Source: Vibrio xiamenensis (GTDB lineage Bacteria > Pseudomonadota > Gammaproteobacteria > Enterobacterales > Vibrionaceae). From it: a stretch of 64,000 nucleotides of DNA. The stretch lies in assembly GCF_900100015.1 (NCBI RefSeq), contig NZ_FNDD01000001.1, positions 1-64,000 of the forward strand, in the 5' to 3' direction. Within the stretch, counting starts at the first letter, position 1, and every line of letters starts with the position of its first letter. The notes beneath the pieces were generated by a model. The model was not told the origin of the DNA. It saw only the letters and a program-made list of their open reading frames with translations, and did not search any database. Both the position numbers and the translations under genes were made by a program. Shown here piece after piece: positions 27,489 to 38,403 of this stretch.

Positions 27489-28447
27489 AAAAGTTTCTGA
27501 TCGGTGTGCTGACACTGCTCAGTTTGAATACAACAGTAGCCTTTGCAGACGAAGTGCCTGCAGAGGCTTTGTTGCTTCAAATGCATGATGCAAGTCAGCA
27601 ACTCAGTTATGAACTCTCTTACATCCTTATCAAGAAAAACAGTATTGAACCAATACTGTATCGACACGCCATTGACGATCAAAAAGAGCAACTCGCTCAC
27701 TTGGTCTATTTAAGCGGCCCGGTGCGAGAAGTGATCCGCCGCGGCAAAGAAGTCAGTTATATCGAGCCTAGCGTTGAACCCTTTACCATCGAATCGGGCT
27801 TTATGGTTGCGCCAACCATTCCGCTGTTGAACTCTGATGTGAAAGAGTTAGGCAAATATTACGACTTCATCCGCGTTGGGCGTGCTCGAGAAGCGGGCAG
27901 TGCTTGTCAGGTACTGCGTGTAGTACCCAAAGATGGCTTACGTTATTCGTATGTGCTGTGGGTTGATGAGAAAACCAAATTGCCACTGCGCGCTGATTTA
28001 CTCGATCGCGATGGTGAAATTCTCGAACAGTACCGCACAGTCTCATACTCAGTGAGTCAACGTGTAGCGGAAGTACTAAGTGCGCTGAAGAAAGTTCGTC
28101 TGCCTGAAGTATTGTCTCTGCCGAAAGGGAACTTAGAATCGACCTTTTGGCATGTCGGTTGGATTCCAAAAGGCTTTGAGGCATTAGAACTCAACCGTTA
28201 TCGTATGGCCGTAACAGACCGACTGGTTGAAAGCCAAATGTACACCGATGGCTTGTTTAACTTCTCAGTTTATGTCTCTAATAAGGACGATGACTCCGTC
28301 GGCCAGATTGCACGTCAAGGCCGTCGTACTTTCCATAGCTTTATCAAAGGTCAGAATGAGATCTCTGTTGTTGGCGATATTCCACCGGCGACAGCTAAGC
28401 GTATTGCTCAGTCGGTGACCTTTACCGCACAGGAAGCGCAACAATGA
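27485..28447 (+). CDS. rseB: Periplasmic sigma-E regulator RseB
   Basis: RseB, 320 residues, protects RseA from DegS in the periplasm and senses lipopolysaccharide or mislocalised lipoproteins. A signal peptide (about 1-21, ending AFA-DE) is followed by the large lipid-binding domain and a smaller C-terminal domain starting near residue 215. It overlaps both rseA and rseC by four bases, so the operon is translationally coupled. Confidence 0.95.
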   Translation: MKKFLIGVLTLLSLNTTVAFADEVPAEALLLQMHDASQQLSYELSYILIKKNSIEPILYRHAIDDQKEQLAHLVYLSGPVREVIRRGKEVSYIEPSVEPFTIESGFMVAPTIPLLNSDVKELGKYYDFIRVGRAREAGSACQVLRVVPKDGLRYSYVLWVDEKTKLPLRADLLDRDGEILEQYRTVSYSVSQRVAEVLSALKKVRLPEVLSLPKGNLESTFWHVGWIPKGFEALELNRYRMAVTDRLVESQMYTDGLFNFSVYVSNKDDDSVGQIARQGRRTFHSFIKGQNEISVVGDIPPATAKRIAQSVTFTAQEAQQ

Positions 28448-28914
28448 TGACAGCTTTAGCGACCGTGTCAGCGGTCACCACACAATCCGACGGCTTTGAA
28501 GTCGAGCTCAGTTGTGAACAGAAAACCAGTTGCAGTAGCTGCGCCTCGCAGAAAAGCTGCGGCACTGGCATTGTCTCTAAAGCAGTAGGTAGCAAAGCTC
28601 TAAACTGGACTTTGCAAACCAATAAACTGGTCAAAATTGGCCAAATTGTTGAAATTGGCTTTCCAGAACGCAGCTTAATTTTATCCGCTATGGTGGTGTA
28701 CATCGTGCCGCTGGTGGCGATGATTCTCGGTGCGGTGATTGGTCAATGGTGGTTAGCGCCGCTATTTTCTGGTGGTGAAGGCGTGATTATTGCTAGCTCA
28801 GCACTGTTTGTTGGTTTGGGTATGATGGTAGCGAAGCGATTAGCACGCACACTCGAAGCGCAATCTGGTCAGGATGTCGTATTAGTGAGAGTCTTGGGAG
28901 AGCCAATTAGCTAG
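28444..28914 (+). CDS. rseC: Sigma-E regulatory / redox membrane protein RseC
   Basis: RseC, 156 residues, an inner-membrane protein with a cytoplasmic cysteine cluster (CEQKTSCSSCASQKSC, about 20-35) and two adjacent transmembrane helices near 80-100 and 108-130. In other bacteria it is linked to sigma-E and to the Rsx/SoxR-reducing system. It ends the rpoE operon; a hairpin TGCCGTC/GACGGCA near 28961-28980 follows before lepA. Confidence 0.92.
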   Translation: MMTALATVSAVTTQSDGFEVELSCEQKTSCSSCASQKSCGTGIVSKAVGSKALNWTLQTNKLVKIGQIVEIGFPERSLILSAMVVYIVPLVAMILGAVIGQWWLAPLFSGGEGVIIASSALFVGLGMMVAKRLARTLEAQSGQDVVLVRVLGEPIS

Positions 28915-29020
28915 TGCGAACTGGTCAGAAATTGGGTAGAATCTGCCAACTTAATTGTCTGCCGTCATTTTAGACGGCATTCTTATTCCTCGTTAACAAG
29001 AGTTTAGTCACCCCAAATCT

Positions 29021-30814
29021 ATGAAGCACATTCGTAACTTTTCGATTATCGCCCACATCGACCACGGTAAATCAACCTTATCTGATCGCCTTATCCAAGT
29101 TTGTGGTGGTTTATCCGATCGTGAAATGGAGCAGCAAGTTCTTGACTCCATGGATCTTGAGCGTGAGCGTGGCATCACTATCAAAGCCCAGAGTGTGACA
29201 CTCAACTACACGGCTAAAGACGGTGAAACCTATCAATTAAACTTTATCGACACTCCAGGACACGTTGACTTCTCATACGAAGTGTCTCGCTCGCTTGCTG
29301 CCTGTGAAGGTGCGCTGCTGGTGGTCGATGCTGGTCAAGGTGTTGAGGCGCAAACGCTGGCCAACTGTTACACCGCTATTGAAATGGATTTGGAAGTGGT
29401 TCCAATTCTAAACAAAATCGACTTACCTGCGGCAGACCCAGAGCGAGTTGCTGAAGAGATCGAAGAGATCGTCGGTATCGATGCGATGGAAGCAACGCGC
29501 TGCTCAGCCAAGACTGGCTTAGGCGTTGATGATGTACTAGAGAACATTGTTGCATCAATTCCAGCCCCAGAAGGCGATCCAGACGCACCGCTGCAAGCGC
29601 TGATCATCGACTCTTGGTTTGATAATTACCTTGGCGTGGTCTCTTTGGTGCGAATCAAAAATGGTTCGCTAAAGAAAAACGACAAGATCAAAGTCATGAG
29701 CACTGGTCAAGTTTGGGGCGTAGACCGCATTGGTATCTTTACCCCGAAACAAGTCGACACCAACGGTTTGAATACCGGTGAAGTGGGCTGGGTAGTGTGT
29801 GGTATCAAAGATATCCTTGGCGCACCAGTTGGCGATACCTTGACCATGGCGAAAAATGGTTGTGAAAAACCGTTACCTGGTTTCCAAAAAGTGAAGCCGC
29901 AAGTGTATGCCGGTCTATTCCCAGTATCATCAGATGATTACGAAAACTTCCGTGATGCGTTAGGCAAGTTAAGCCTTAACGATGCGTCGTTATTTTACGA
30001 ACCAGAAACCTCTGCGGCACTGGGTTTTGGTTTCCGTTGTGGCTTCCTTGGTATGCTGCACATGGAAATCATTCAAGAGCGTTTAGAACGTGAATACGAC
30101 CTTGATTTGATCACCACGGCGCCAACGGTTGTTTACGAAGTTGAAAAAACCGACAGCAGCGTGATGTACGTTGATAGCCCGGCCAAACTGCCTGCCATCA
30201 ATGATATCGAAGAAATTCGTGAGCCAATCGCACGTTGTAATATTTTGGTGCCATCTGAATACCTTGGTAACGTGATTACACTGTGTGTTGAAAAACGCGG
30301 TGTGCAGGTGGATATGGTTTACCACGGTAACCAAGTTGCCGTCACTTACGATATTCCAATGGCGGAAGTGGTTCTCGACTTCTTTGACCGTTTGAAATCA
30401 ACCTCACGTGGCTACGCGTCGTTGGATTACAACTTCCAACGCTTTGAAGCTTCTGACATGGTACGTGTTGATGTATTGCTTAACGGCGATCGCGTTGATG
30501 CCTTGGCGCTGATCACGCATAAAGATCACGCTCAATCTCGTGGTCGTTTGTTGGTTGAGAAGATGAAAGAATTCATTCCTCGCCAAATGTTTGATATCGC
30601 GATTCAAGCTGCGATCGGCAACCACATCATCGCACGTTCAACCGTGAAGCAGTTACGTAAGAACGTAATCGCGAAATGTTACGGCGGTGACGTTAGCCGT
30701 AAGAAGAAACTGTTGAAGAAACAGAAAGAAGGTAAGAAACGTATGAAGCAGATCGGTAACGTAGAGCTGCCTCAAGAAGCGTTCCTAGCCATTCTTCATG
30801 TAGGTAAAGACTAA
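29021..30814 (+). CDS. lepA: Translation elongation factor 4
   Basis: LepA/EF4, 597 residues, a ribosome-bound GTPase thought to act on stalled ribosomes or in initiation and assembly. The GTP-binding motifs are present: AHIDHGKST (about 10-18), DTPGH (near 77) and NKID (near 131). The C-terminal EF4-specific domain ends in basic [17 protein letters not shown]. It precedes lepB, as in E. coli. Confidence 0.97.
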   Translation: MKHIRNFSIIAHIDHGKSTLSDRLIQVCGGLSDREMEQQVLDSMDLERERGITIKAQSVTLNYTAKDGETYQLNFIDTPGHVDFSYEVSRSLAACEGALLVVDAGQGVEAQTLANCYTAIEMDLEVVPILNKIDLPAADPERVAEEIEEIVGIDAMEATRCSAKTGLGVDDVLENIVASIPAPEGDPDAPLQALIIDSWFDNYLGVVSLVRIKNGSLKKNDKIKVMSTGQVWGVDRIGIFTPKQVDTNGLNTGEVGWVVCGIKDILGAPVGDTLTMAKNGCEKPLPGFQKVKPQVYAGLFPVSSDDYENFRDALGKLSLNDASLFYEPETSAALGFGFRCGFLGMLHMEIIQERLEREYDLDLITTAPTVVYEVEKTDSSVMYVDSPAKLPAINDIEEIREPIARCNILVPSEYLGNVITLCVEKRGVQVDMVYHGNQVAVTYDIPMAEVVLDFFDRLKSTSRGYASLDYNFQRFEASDMVRVDVLLNGDRVDALALITHKDHAQSRGRLLVEKMKEFIPRQMFDIAIQAAIGNHIIARSTVKQLRKNVIAKCYGGDVSRKKKLLKKQKEGKKRMKQIGNVELPQEAFLAILHVGKD

Positions 30815-30847
30815 GCGTTGTTGAGTATTTTCAGCACCAATAAGGTT

Positions 30848-30878
30848 AAGTGAAAGAGCTACGGCTCTTTCACTTTTT
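30848..30878 (+). terminator. Hairpin between lepA and lepB
   Basis: AAGTGAAAGAGC (30848-30859) and GCTCTTTCACTT (30864-30875) form a perfect 12-pair stem with loop TACG, followed by a short T run. It looks like an intrinsic terminator but lies only 17 bases ahead of lepB, so it may tune lepA-to-lepB read-through. Confidence 0.7.
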
Positions 30879-30894
30879 AATGTAAGGGAAGTTA

Positions 30895-31791
30895 ATGGCA
30901 AACTTATTTTCACTGATTTTAGTCGTCGTCACTATTGTCACAGGTATCGTTTGGGTACTGGACAAGTTGGTTTGGCGTAAAAAGCGCGAGCAAAAAGTTG
31001 TCGAGATGGTCGGTCAAACTCAAGAGTTAGACGAAGCGACCAAAGCGAAAATTGCGCCTCAGCCTTGGTGGGTTGAGAACAGTGTGTCGATTTTCCCTGT
31101 CATTGCCTTTGTACTGATTTTGCGTTCATTTATTTTTGAACCGTTTCAGATTCCGTCTGGCTCTATGATGCCGACGCTGCTGATTGGCGATTTCATCTTA
31201 GTTGAAAAATACGCTTACGGTCTTAAAGATCCGGTTTGGCGCACTGAGCTAGTGGCAACCGGTAAACCTCAACGTGGTGATATCGCGGTATTCAAATACC
31301 CAGTTGATCCAAGTGTTGACTACATTAAACGTGTGGTTGGTTTACCAGGCGATATCGTGCGTTACAGCAGCGACAAACAAATCTGCGTTCAAGCCAAAGG
31401 CACCGACACTTGTAAGCCAGTGAAATTGTCAAATGTCGAGCAGAGCGAATTTTTCCAAGATGGTATTCCTTTGACTGAGATGCAAGAGCACCTTGGCGAT
31501 GTAGAACACCATATTTTGATCAACCCGATACGCCGAGATCGCGTGAGTGCATATCGACCTCGTGGTGGTGTCAATGAGTGGGTAGTGCCTGAAGGCCACT
31601 ACTTCATGATGGGCGACAATCGTGACAACAGTGCCGATAGTCGTTATTGGGGCTTTGTGCCAGAAGGGAACTTTGTCGGTAAAGCTGTGGCGATTTGGAT
31701 CAGTTTTGAATTTGATCGCGACCCAAGTAGTATTCTGCCTTCATGGATTCCAACAGGTGTGAGATTCAATCGCATCGGTGGTATTAACTGA
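30895..31791 (+). CDS. lepB: Signal peptidase I
   Basis: LepB, 298 residues, removes signal peptides from exported proteins at the periplasmic face of the inner membrane. Two N-terminal transmembrane helices (about 4-22 and 62-80) precede the catalytic domain. The catalytic serine is S90 in PSGSMMPT and the catalytic lysine K145 in YIKRVVGLPGD. The GDNRDNSADSR box is near 240. Length matches the family in Vibrio. Confidence 0.97.
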   Translation: MANLFSLILVVVTIVTGIVWVLDKLVWRKKREQKVVEMVGQTQELDEATKAKIAPQPWWVENSVSIFPVIAFVLILRSFIFEPFQIPSGSMMPTLLIGDFILVEKYAYGLKDPVWRTELVATGKPQRGDIAVFKYPVDPSVDYIKRVVGLPGDIVRYSSDKQICVQAKGTDTCKPVKLSNVEQSEFFQDGIPLTEMQEHLGDVEHHILINPIRRDRVSAYRPRGGVNEWVVPEGHYFMMGDNRDNSADSRYWGFVPEGNFVGKAVAIWISFEFDRDPSSILPSWIPTGVRFNRIGGIN

Positions 31792-31836
31792 TCTGCAGTA
31801 TAAACAACGCTGCGGACAAGAACACAAAGAGAGAGT

Positions 31837-32514
31837 ATGACTACTCTAATAGCAAAACTGCAAAGAAAGATCGGCTATCAATTTAGAGATATCGATCTTT
31901 TCAATTTGGCGCTGACACATCGCAGCGCCAACGGAAAACACAACGAGCGTCTTGAATTTCTGGGCGATTCAATTTTAAGTTTTGTCATTGCTGACGATCT
32001 CTATCATCGTTTCCCGAAAGTAAATGAAGGGGACATGAGCCGTATGCGTGCAACTCTGGTGCGCGGTAATACGCTGGCAGAACTCGGTCGCGAGTTCGAA
32101 CTAGGAGATCACTTAAAATTAGGTCCAGGTGAACTGAAAAGCGGTGGTTTTCGCCGTGATTCTATTCTCGCTGATGCGGTCGAAGCCATTATTGGTGCCA
32201 TCTACTTAGATAGCGATATCGAAGTGGTTCGTGGCATTATTTTAAGTTGGTATCAAACCCGTCTTGAGAGTATTCAACCTGGAGTCTCACAGAAAGATCC
32301 TAAAACGCGCCTGCAAGAATTCCTGCAAGGCAGAAGAAAACCTCTTCCTGTCTACACAGTGTCTAAAATTAAAGGTGAAGCACACAACCAAGAGTTCACG
32401 GTTGAGTGTGAAGTGGCAGGAATTGGAAAGCCTGTTATTGGTAAAGGGACCAGTCGTCGTAAAGCTGAACAAGCTGCGGCTGAACTAGCATTAGAGCAAT
32501 TATCCAATGGCTGA
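31837..32514 (+). CDS. rnc: Ribonuclease III
   Basis: RNase III, 225 residues, cleaves double-stranded RNA and processes rRNA precursors. The signature [11 protein letters not shown] is at about 38-48, and the double-stranded RNA binding domain at about 155-224. It overlaps era by eight bases, the coupled rnc-era arrangement also seen in E. coli. Confidence 0.97.
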   Translation: MTTLIAKLQRKIGYQFRDIDLFNLALTHRSANGKHNERLEFLGDSILSFVIADDLYHRFPKVNEGDMSRMRATLVRGNTLAELGREFELGDHLKLGPGELKSGGFRRDSILADAVEAIIGAIYLDSDIEVVRGIILSWYQTRLESIQPGVSQKDPKTRLQEFLQGRRKPLPVYTVSKIKGEAHNQEFTVECEVAGIGKPVIGKGTSRRKAEQAAAELALEQLSNG

Positions 32515-33469
32515 TAACGAATTTGATATTGATGCGTTCTTCGCATCAAAAGGCGACACTCCATCTCCAGAGAACCAACACTGTGGCTTTATTGCCATTG
32601 TTGGTCGTCCGAACGTGGGTAAATCAACGCTGCTTAACCATATCCTCGGACAGAAGATTTCCATCACTTCACGCAAGCCGCAAACCACTCGTCACCGTAT
32701 TATGGGTGTTGAGACCGAAGGCGACTATCAAGCGATTTATGTCGATACTCCGGGGCTGCACATCGAAGAAAAACGCGCCATCAACCGTTTGATGAACCGC
32801 GCGGCGAACTCTTCACTCAGTGATGTCAATTTAGTGCTGTTTCTGGTCGATGGTACCCATTGGACCAACGACGATGAAATGGTGTTGACCAAGCTACAAA
32901 AATCCAACTTCCCAGTGGTTTTGTGCGTCAACAAAGTCGACAACGTTAAAGACCGCAACGACGTGATGACTCACATGCATGAGCTGTCGAAGAAGATGGA
33001 GTTTGTCGATGTGGTGCCGATTTCGGCCAAACAAGGCAAAAACATCGATGTGATCCGTAAGCATGTGCGTGAGCACTTGCCAAAGGCAACGCATCACTTC
33101 CCAGAAGAGTACGTGACTGATCGTTCCCAACGTTTTATGGCGTCGGAAATCGTACGTGAAAAACTGATGCGTTTTACCGGTGAAGAATTGCCTTATTCCG
33201 TGACTGTGGAAATTGAGCGTTTCGATTACAACCCAGAAACCGACGGTTTTCATATCAATGCGCTGATTTTGGTTGAACGCAATGGCCAGAAAAAAATGGT
33301 GATTGGCAAAGGCGGTGATAAGATCAAAACCATTGGTCGTGAAGCTCGCCTTGATATGGAAGAGCTGTTTGGCCGCAAAGTGTATTTAGAAACCTGGGTG
33401 AAAGTGAAATCGGGCTGGGCGGATGATGAGCGAGCATTGCGTTCACTGGGTTATATCGACGACTTATAA
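32507..33469 (+). CDS. era: GTPase Era
   Basis: Era, 320 residues, an essential GTPase for 30S ribosomal subunit maturation that binds the 3' end of 16S rRNA. GTP motifs GRPNVGKST (about 31-39), DTPG (near 79) and NKVD (near 144) are clear, and the C-terminal KH domain holds the [11 protein letters not shown] loop near 270. The N terminus is about 20 residues longer than E. coli Era, with an acidic lead. Confidence 0.97.
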   Translation: MADNEFDIDAFFASKGDTPSPENQHCGFIAIVGRPNVGKSTLLNHILGQKISITSRKPQTTRHRIMGVETEGDYQAIYVDTPGLHIEEKRAINRLMNRAANSSLSDVNLVLFLVDGTHWTNDDEMVLTKLQKSNFPVVLCVNKVDNVKDRNDVMTHMHELSKKMEFVDVVPISAKQGKNIDVIRKHVREHLPKATHHFPEEYVTDRSQRFMASEIVREKLMRFTGEELPYSVTVEIERFDYNPETDGFHINALILVERNGQKKMVIGKGGDKIKTIGREARLDMEELFGRKVYLETWVKVKSGWADDERALRSLGYIDDL

Positions 33470-33532
33470 TCACGCACATCAGCGGATGAATTTTTCCATG
33501 CATGTGGTGAGCAGAAATTGAGTTCTACCCAT

Positions 33533-33560
33533 AAAAGAGAGAGTATTAACTCTCTCTTTT
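33533..33560 (+). terminator. Hairpin between era and recO
   Basis: AAAAGAGAGAGT (33533-33544) and ACTCTCTCTTTT (33549-33560) are perfect 12-base arms with loop ATTA. The T tail is only the stem's own four T. It may end part of the rnc-era transcripts before recO. Confidence 0.6.
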
Positions 33561-33581
33561 GGTATCTGAAAGGATCGGCTA

Positions 33582-34310
33582 TTGAGTGACGGTTTACAGC
33601 GATGCTTTGTGTTGCATCGTCGGCCTTACAGCGAATCAAGTTTGATTTTGGATGTGTTCAGCGAAGAACATGGCCGCATTACGTTAATCTCTAAAGGCGC
33701 GCGTAGTAAGCGTTCGTCGTTAAAAGGTGCTTTGCAGCCGTTCACTCCGTTATTACTCAAATGGTCGGGCAACAGCTCGATGAAAACGCTGCGCCAAGCT
33801 GAGCCCATCAGCTTAGGCTTGCCACTTGCTGGCATCACCCTTTACTCCGGCATGTATGTCAACGAATTGCTTGGCCGAGTGTTGATGGCCGAAGTGCCAA
33901 TGCCGGGGCTGTTTCATGACTATCTGCATGCCTTAACCGAACTGGCGCAATGCGATAACCCAGAGCCGGCGCTGCGCCGTTTTGAACTCGCGTTACTTTC
34001 AGCGATGGGTTACGGCGTCGATTTTCTTCACTGCGCTGGTACTGGCGAGCCTGTCGACCCGAATATGACCTATCGTTATCGTGAGCAAAAAGGCTTTATC
34101 GCTTCGGTGCGTAACGACAACTTAACCTTTTACGGCAATGAGCTGATTGCAATCAGTGAGCGGCGCTTTGTCACCAAAGAACAACTCAGAGCTGCCAAAC
34201 GCTTTACACGCATAGCACTTAAGCCTTATCTTGGCGGCAAACCATTAAAAAGTCGGGAATTGTTTGTATCTATCCTCAACAATCCCAGAGCAAGGAGTAT
34301 TGGAACATGA
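33582..34310 (+). CDS. recO: DNA repair protein RecO
   Basis: RecO, 242 residues, loads RecA on SSB-coated single strands with RecR in recombinational gap repair. The N-terminal OB-fold ([20 protein letters not shown]) and the helical C-terminal part match the family. Translation starts at a TTG with AAGGA eight bases before. It overlaps pdxJ by four bases (ATGA). Confidence 0.94.
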   Translation: MSDGLQRCFVLHRRPYSESSLILDVFSEEHGRITLISKGARSKRSSLKGALQPFTPLLLKWSGNSSMKTLRQAEPISLGLPLAGITLYSGMYVNELLGRVLMAEVPMPGLFHDYLHALTELAQCDNPEPALRRFELALLSAMGYGVDFLHCAGTGEPVDPNMTYRYREQKGFIASVRNDNLTFYGNELIAISERRFVTKEQLRAAKRFTRIALKPYLGGKPLKSRELFVSILNNPRARSIGT

Positions 34311-35038
34311 GCTCAATTTACTTAGGGGTAAACATCGATCATATCGCGACGCTGCGTAACGCACGTGGCACTAAGTACCCTGATCCGGTTCATGCGGCAG
34401 AAATTGCAGAACGAGCAGGAGCAGATGGAATCACTGTGCATCTGCGCGAAGATCGTCGCCACATCAAAGATCGCGATGTCAGAATTCTGCGTGAAACCAT
34501 TCAAACGCGTATGAACTTGGAAATGGCAGTGACCGATGAAATGGTTGAAATTGCATTGCAAACCATGCCTGAGTACGTTTGTTTAGTGCCAGAAAAGCGT
34601 GAAGAGCTCACTACCGAAGGCGGCCTTGATGTCAAAGGTCATTTAGACAAAGTCAAAGCCGCTACTGAAAAACTGACTCAAGCCGGAATCAAAGTTTCGC
34701 TGTTTATCGATGCTGACCGCGAGCAAATTGATGCTGCCAAAGCGTGTGGCGCTCCTTTTATTGAGCTGCATACAGGGCATTATGCGGATGCTGAAAACGA
34801 CTCAGATCGCCAAGCTGAATTGAAAAAAATCGCCGCGGGTGCCACTTACGCCAGCGATTTAGGCATTTGCGTGAATGCTGGGCACGGTCTGACTTATCAC
34901 AACGTTGCCCCAATTGCTGCAATTCCAGAAATTTACGAACTCAACATTGGCCATTCGATCATTGGCCGCGCGGTGTTTGATGGATTAGAAAAAGCCGTTG
35001 CTGACATGAAAGCAGCGATGGTCGCGGCGCGCCAATAA
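34307..35038 (+). CDS. pdxJ: Pyridoxine 5'-phosphate synthase
   Basis: PdxJ, 243 residues, condenses 1-deoxyxylulose 5-phosphate and 3-amino-2-oxopropyl phosphate to pyridoxine 5'-phosphate, the last ring-forming step of vitamin B6 synthesis. [15 protein letters not shown] (about 6-20) and HLREDRRHI near 45-53 are conserved active-site segments. It overlaps recO and is one base from acpS, the same recO-pdxJ-acpS order as in E. coli. Confidence 0.97.
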   Translation: MSSIYLGVNIDHIATLRNARGTKYPDPVHAAEIAERAGADGITVHLREDRRHIKDRDVRILRETIQTRMNLEMAVTDEMVEIALQTMPEYVCLVPEKREELTTEGGLDVKGHLDKVKAATEKLTQAGIKVSLFIDADREQIDAAKACGAPFIELHTGHYADAENDSDRQAELKKIAAGATYASDLGICVNAGHGLTYHNVAPIAAIPEIYELNIGHSIIGRAVFDGLEKAVADMKAAMVAARQ

Positions 35039-35039
35039 C

Positions 35040-35420
35040 ATGGCAATTGTAGGTATCGGCACCGATATTGCTGAAATCGAGCGAATTGAGAAAGTGCTCG
35101 CTCGCAGCGGCGATGCGTTTGCAGAGCGTATATTAACCACTGCTGAGCTTGTGACATATCGCGAACGTAAACAGCCAGGGCGTTTTCTGGCCAAACGTTT
35201 TGCCGCCAAAGAAGCGGCTTCCAAAGCGCTCGGAACGGGAATTGCTCAAGGCGTGACGTTTCAAGATTTTATCATCACCAATGATGAGCATGGCAAACCG
35301 ATACTGACGCTAGAAAACAAAGCGCGCGAGCTGGCAGCAGCTCGCGCGATTCAAGCGATTCATTTATCGATATCCGATGAACGCCACTACGCGGTGGCGA
35401 CAGTGATTTACGAATCTTGA
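35040..35420 (+). CDS. acpS: Holo-[acyl-carrier-protein] synthase
   Basis: AcpS, 126 residues, transfers phosphopantetheine from CoA to apo-acyl carrier protein. The signatures [13 protein letters not shown] (about 5-17, with the magnesium-binding aspartate) and [20 protein letters not shown] near 48-67 are present. It ends the recO-pdxJ-acpS group and its 3' end overlaps the convergent barA by 13 bases. A very stable hairpin in its 3' part may serve as the barA terminator on the opposite strand. Confidence 0.96.
   Translation: MAIVGIGTDIAEIERIEKVLARSGDAFAERILTTAELVTYRERKQPGRFLAKRFAAKEAASKALGTGIAQGVTFQDFIITNDEHGKPILTLENKARELAAARAIQAIHLSISDERHYAVATVIYES
35313..35348 (-). terminator. Possible barA terminator antisense inside acpS
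   Basis: CGCGCGAGCT (35323-35332) and AGCTCGCGCG (35339-35348) are perfect ten-base GC-rich arms with a six-base loop. On the minus strand the stem is followed by CTTTGTTTTC, a U-rich tail. It lies 60 bases past the barA stop and wholly inside acpS. On the plus strand there is no T run. Confidence 0.6.
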
Positions 35421-38215
35421 TCTTGCAGTGACGTTACGTCTTGCAGATAGGGCACTGCGCTGGCAGTGACCTTTTCCATTTCATCTTGTAGCTCAAACAG
35501 CTCTGGCTCTAAATCCGCTAAAGCGGCATCAGAGCGCAGTCCTTTCTCTAGGGTTTCACACACTTTCTTCAAGCGCGGGACACCGCAATATGAGCTGCTG
35601 CCATGCAGTTTGTGGACATGATGAACCAAATCTTCACGGCTACTTTCGCCATTTAAAGCTTGCTCGGCAATTTGATTCACTTCTGGAATATAGTCGACCA
35701 GCATCTGCAGCATCTCTTTGGCTAAATCGGGTTTGTTGGCCGATTGCTTGAGCGCCATTTGCCAATCGATAATGATGTTGCGATAACTTTGCTCGCTATT
35801 TGCCGTATCTTGCTCTGGTTCATGATGCACCAACTCGAGTTTGCCAAATTCATTTTGGTCGGCGTACGGGTTCCAATGCATCAACACTTGTTGCAATACG
35901 TGTTCTTCAATTGGCTTGGTCAGATAATCATCCATGCCGGCTTTAAGCAGACGGTCACGTTCACCAGCCAGCGCATGCGCGGTGACTGCAATGACGGGTG
36001 TGTTGGCGTTTAATTCAGTCTTTTTGATCTTACGACACGCGGTGACACCATCCATATGCGGCATCTGAATGTCCATCAAAATAATGTCGAAATGGCGGCT
36101 CTCAGCAAGGTTGACCGAATCCATACCGTTGGTGCAGGTGGTGACGCTTTCAACGTGTTCATGCAGTAGCGCGCTGATTAATTTCAAGTTTGCAGGGTTG
36201 TCGTCTACCGCCATGACTTTAAGCGGCAGTTTTTCACTGCTGACCACAGGGAGCGGCGGTAATTCCGGTAGGTGATCTTGGTTGGCGACCAGAGTTTGCA
36301 TCAGCTTTTTACGCGATAGCGGTTTGGTAATGCAGTGCACTTGATATTTTTGCAGCAAATGGTCAGAGAGCGCTAACGCGGTGCTTGGCGTGCCGACCAC
36401 CACGTGCGGCGCGCACTGCATCGCGTGTTCAACCCACTGTTCGACTTCGTGCTGATCATTGCTGCGATTGGCGGCTAAGTTGAGTAGTACGTAGTCGAAT
36501 TTCTCAACGCTGTCAGGCAAGCTTGAACGGCTAGTCACTTGCAGTCCGGCCTTGAGCAACATTTTTTGAGTGATGGTCGCCACTTGCATATTCGATTCAA
36601 TCAACAAGATGGTGCGCTGGCTGAGTAAATCGGTATCAACATGATCGCTGACCGGCATATGCGTCGCGTGTAGACTCAAGGTTAACCAGAACGTCGAGCC
36701 TTGGTGTAAACGGCTGGTTAAGCTGATTTCTCCGCCCATTTGGCTGACCAGTTTCTGGGTAATGACGAGGCCAAGACCTGTGCCGCCATAGCGACGAGAA
36801 ATGCTGGCGTCGGCCTGGCTAAAGGCTTGGAACAACTGCGCTTGTTGACGCTCGGAAATACCGATGCCGGTGTCGCGCACCATAAATTGCAGCTCAACAA
36901 TGTCGTCTTTGCGCGAACGCAGTTCGACACTGATATCAATATTGCCGCGCTCGGTAAATTTGATAGAGTTCCCCACCAAGTTGGTGAGCACTTGCTGAAT
37001 ACGCAGCGGGTCACCGACCAATCCAGTAGGAATTTCTGGGTCGATGTTGAGGGTGATTTCAAGGCCTTTTTCATGGGCGCTGGTGGCTTGCAGGCTGACC
37101 ACTTCTTCTAAGGTTTCTTCAAACTCAAACGGAATGTTTTCCAGCGCCAGTTTACCGGCTTCAAGTTTGGAGAAATCGAGAATGTCGTTGATGATGCTGA
37201 GCAGGTTGTTTGCCGATTTTTCAATGGTTTGAAGATAATCTGTTTGGCTATTGGTCAACTGGGTTTTGAGCATTTGGCGAGTAAAGCCAATCACACCATT
37301 AAGTGGCGTGCGCAGCTCATGTGACATGTTGGCGAGGAATTCAGATTTCACTCGCGCCGCTTCTTGGGCGCGTTTTTTGGCGATGTCTAACTCGACGTTT
37401 TGGATTTCAAGCTGTTCAAGCGTTTCACGCAAATCTGATGTCGCTTGGTCGATGCTGTGCTGCATCTCAACATGGTATTCAGACAGCGAAACCGCCATGG
37501 CGTTGATACCGTTTTTCAGCGAATCCAGCTCGCCATGCATCTTGCCTTCAATTCGCACATCAAGGTGTCCGCGGCGAATGCGGTCGACCATGTTTTTCAT
37601 GTGGGTGATAGGGCGGGTGACATCATGCATCAAGCGCATGGCAAATATCGCCGACAAACCCAAACCCGTCAGTAGCACCAAAAACGCCGAGAAAATCTCT
37701 TGGTATTGCTGCAAGCGCAGTGATGAGAGGTCCATTTCAATGGCGATATAGCCGAGTGCTTGACCTGCAGCTTGACCTTGCGGAGTGGCAATAACGCCGG
37801 ACTCAGCCAGCACTGGGGCACGTAAAATCAGCGTGTTGTCGTGTAAATCTGATGAGACCAATAATGGAATCGGCTTGTCTTTGGGATAAGTCAGCGAGGC
37901 AAAATTGGGGTGAAAGTTGGAGGTAACAAACAGCTCATGGTTGTAGTCAAACACCGCGATACTGCGCACTAGCTTGGAATTTTTCCGGTGTGCATAACTG
38001 ATGATGCGGCGTACCTGTTCACGGCTGTTGTTTTTCAGGCCATTTTCGCTCGCGATCGCCAGTGGCTCAATAATACTGAGGCCGGAATCGATCATTTGCT
38101 TCTCTAAATCGTGATAACGATTAAACGAGAAAAAAGCACTTAATAACAAACCGATGATCAACGTCGGCGCTAAAGTCAGAGTAATTACACGGGCACGTAA
38201 GCCATATCTGGTCAT
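35408..38215 (-). CDS. barA: Hybrid two-component sensor kinase BarA
   Basis: BarA (VarS in V. cholerae), 935 residues, phosphorylates the response regulator UvrY/VarA and so controls the Csr system. It has two transmembrane helices (about 10-31 and 174-194), HAMP (195-250), histidine kinase with H299 in MSHELRTP, ATPase motifs DTGIGI (448-453) and GTGLGL (478-483), a receiver with D715 in ILMDIQMP and K767, and an HPt domain with H868 in HKLHGS. Between the ATPase and the receiver (about 534-645) is a degenerate second receiver in which the acceptor position reads N579 (YVLLNL). The 3' end overlaps acpS. Confidence 0.95.
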   Translation of the reverse strand: MTRYGLRARVITLTLAPTLIIGLLLSAFFSFNRYHDLEKQMIDSGLSIIEPLAIASENGLKNNSREQVRRIISYAHRKNSKLVRSIAVFDYNHELFVTSNFHPNFASLTYPKDKPIPLLVSSDLHDNTLILRAPVLAESGVIATPQGQAAGQALGYIAIEMDLSSLRLQQYQEIFSAFLVLLTGLGLSAIFAMRLMHDVTRPITHMKNMVDRIRRGHLDVRIEGKMHGELDSLKNGINAMAVSLSEYHVEMQHSIDQATSDLRETLEQLEIQNVELDIAKKRAQEAARVKSEFLANMSHELRTPLNGVIGFTRQMLKTQLTNSQTDYLQTIEKSANNLLSIINDILDFSKLEAGKLALENIPFEFEETLEEVVSLQATSAHEKGLEITLNIDPEIPTGLVGDPLRIQQVLTNLVGNSIKFTERGNIDISVELRSRKDDIVELQFMVRDTGIGISERQQAQLFQAFSQADASISRRYGGTGLGLVITQKLVSQMGGEISLTSRLHQGSTFWLTLSLHATHMPVSDHVDTDLLSQRTILLIESNMQVATITQKMLLKAGLQVTSRSSLPDSVEKFDYVLLNLAANRSNDQHEVEQWVEHAMQCAPHVVVGTPSTALALSDHLLQKYQVHCITKPLSRKKLMQTLVANQDHLPELPPLPVVSSEKLPLKVMAVDDNPANLKLISALLHEHVESVTTCTNGMDSVNLAESRHFDIILMDIQMPHMDGVTACRKIKKTELNANTPVIAVTAHALAGERDRLLKAGMDDYLTKPIEEHVLQQVLMHWNPYADQNEFGKLELVHHEPEQDTANSEQSYRNIIIDWQMALKQSANKPDLAKEMLQMLVDYIPEVNQIAEQALNGESSREDLVHHVHKLHGSSSYCGVPRLKKVCETLEKGLRSDAALADLEPELFELQDEMEKVTASAVPYLQDVTSLQDQDS

Positions 38216-38280
38216 TATTATCTAAACATCACGGTGTGGATATGGGAAAATAGCCCCTAGCACCGGCTAGTTGGTAATAA

Positions 38281-38294
38281 CTTTGGTGCCAAAG
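38281..38294. promoter_or_regulatory. Palindrome between barA and rlmD
   Basis: CTTTGG-TG-CCAAAG is a perfect 14-bp palindrome in the middle of the 188-base gap between the divergent genes barA and rlmD. It could be an operator for either; I cannot name a regulator. Confidence 0.35.
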
Positions 38295-38403
38295 CCGTCG
38301 AAACAATAAGCATAATCAACTCGAGCGGCTCACACAACGACTGCGCAGAGAAATAGTGATTCTTAAGCAGCAAATAGTAGCGTAATCATAGATAGGCAAT
38401 AGC

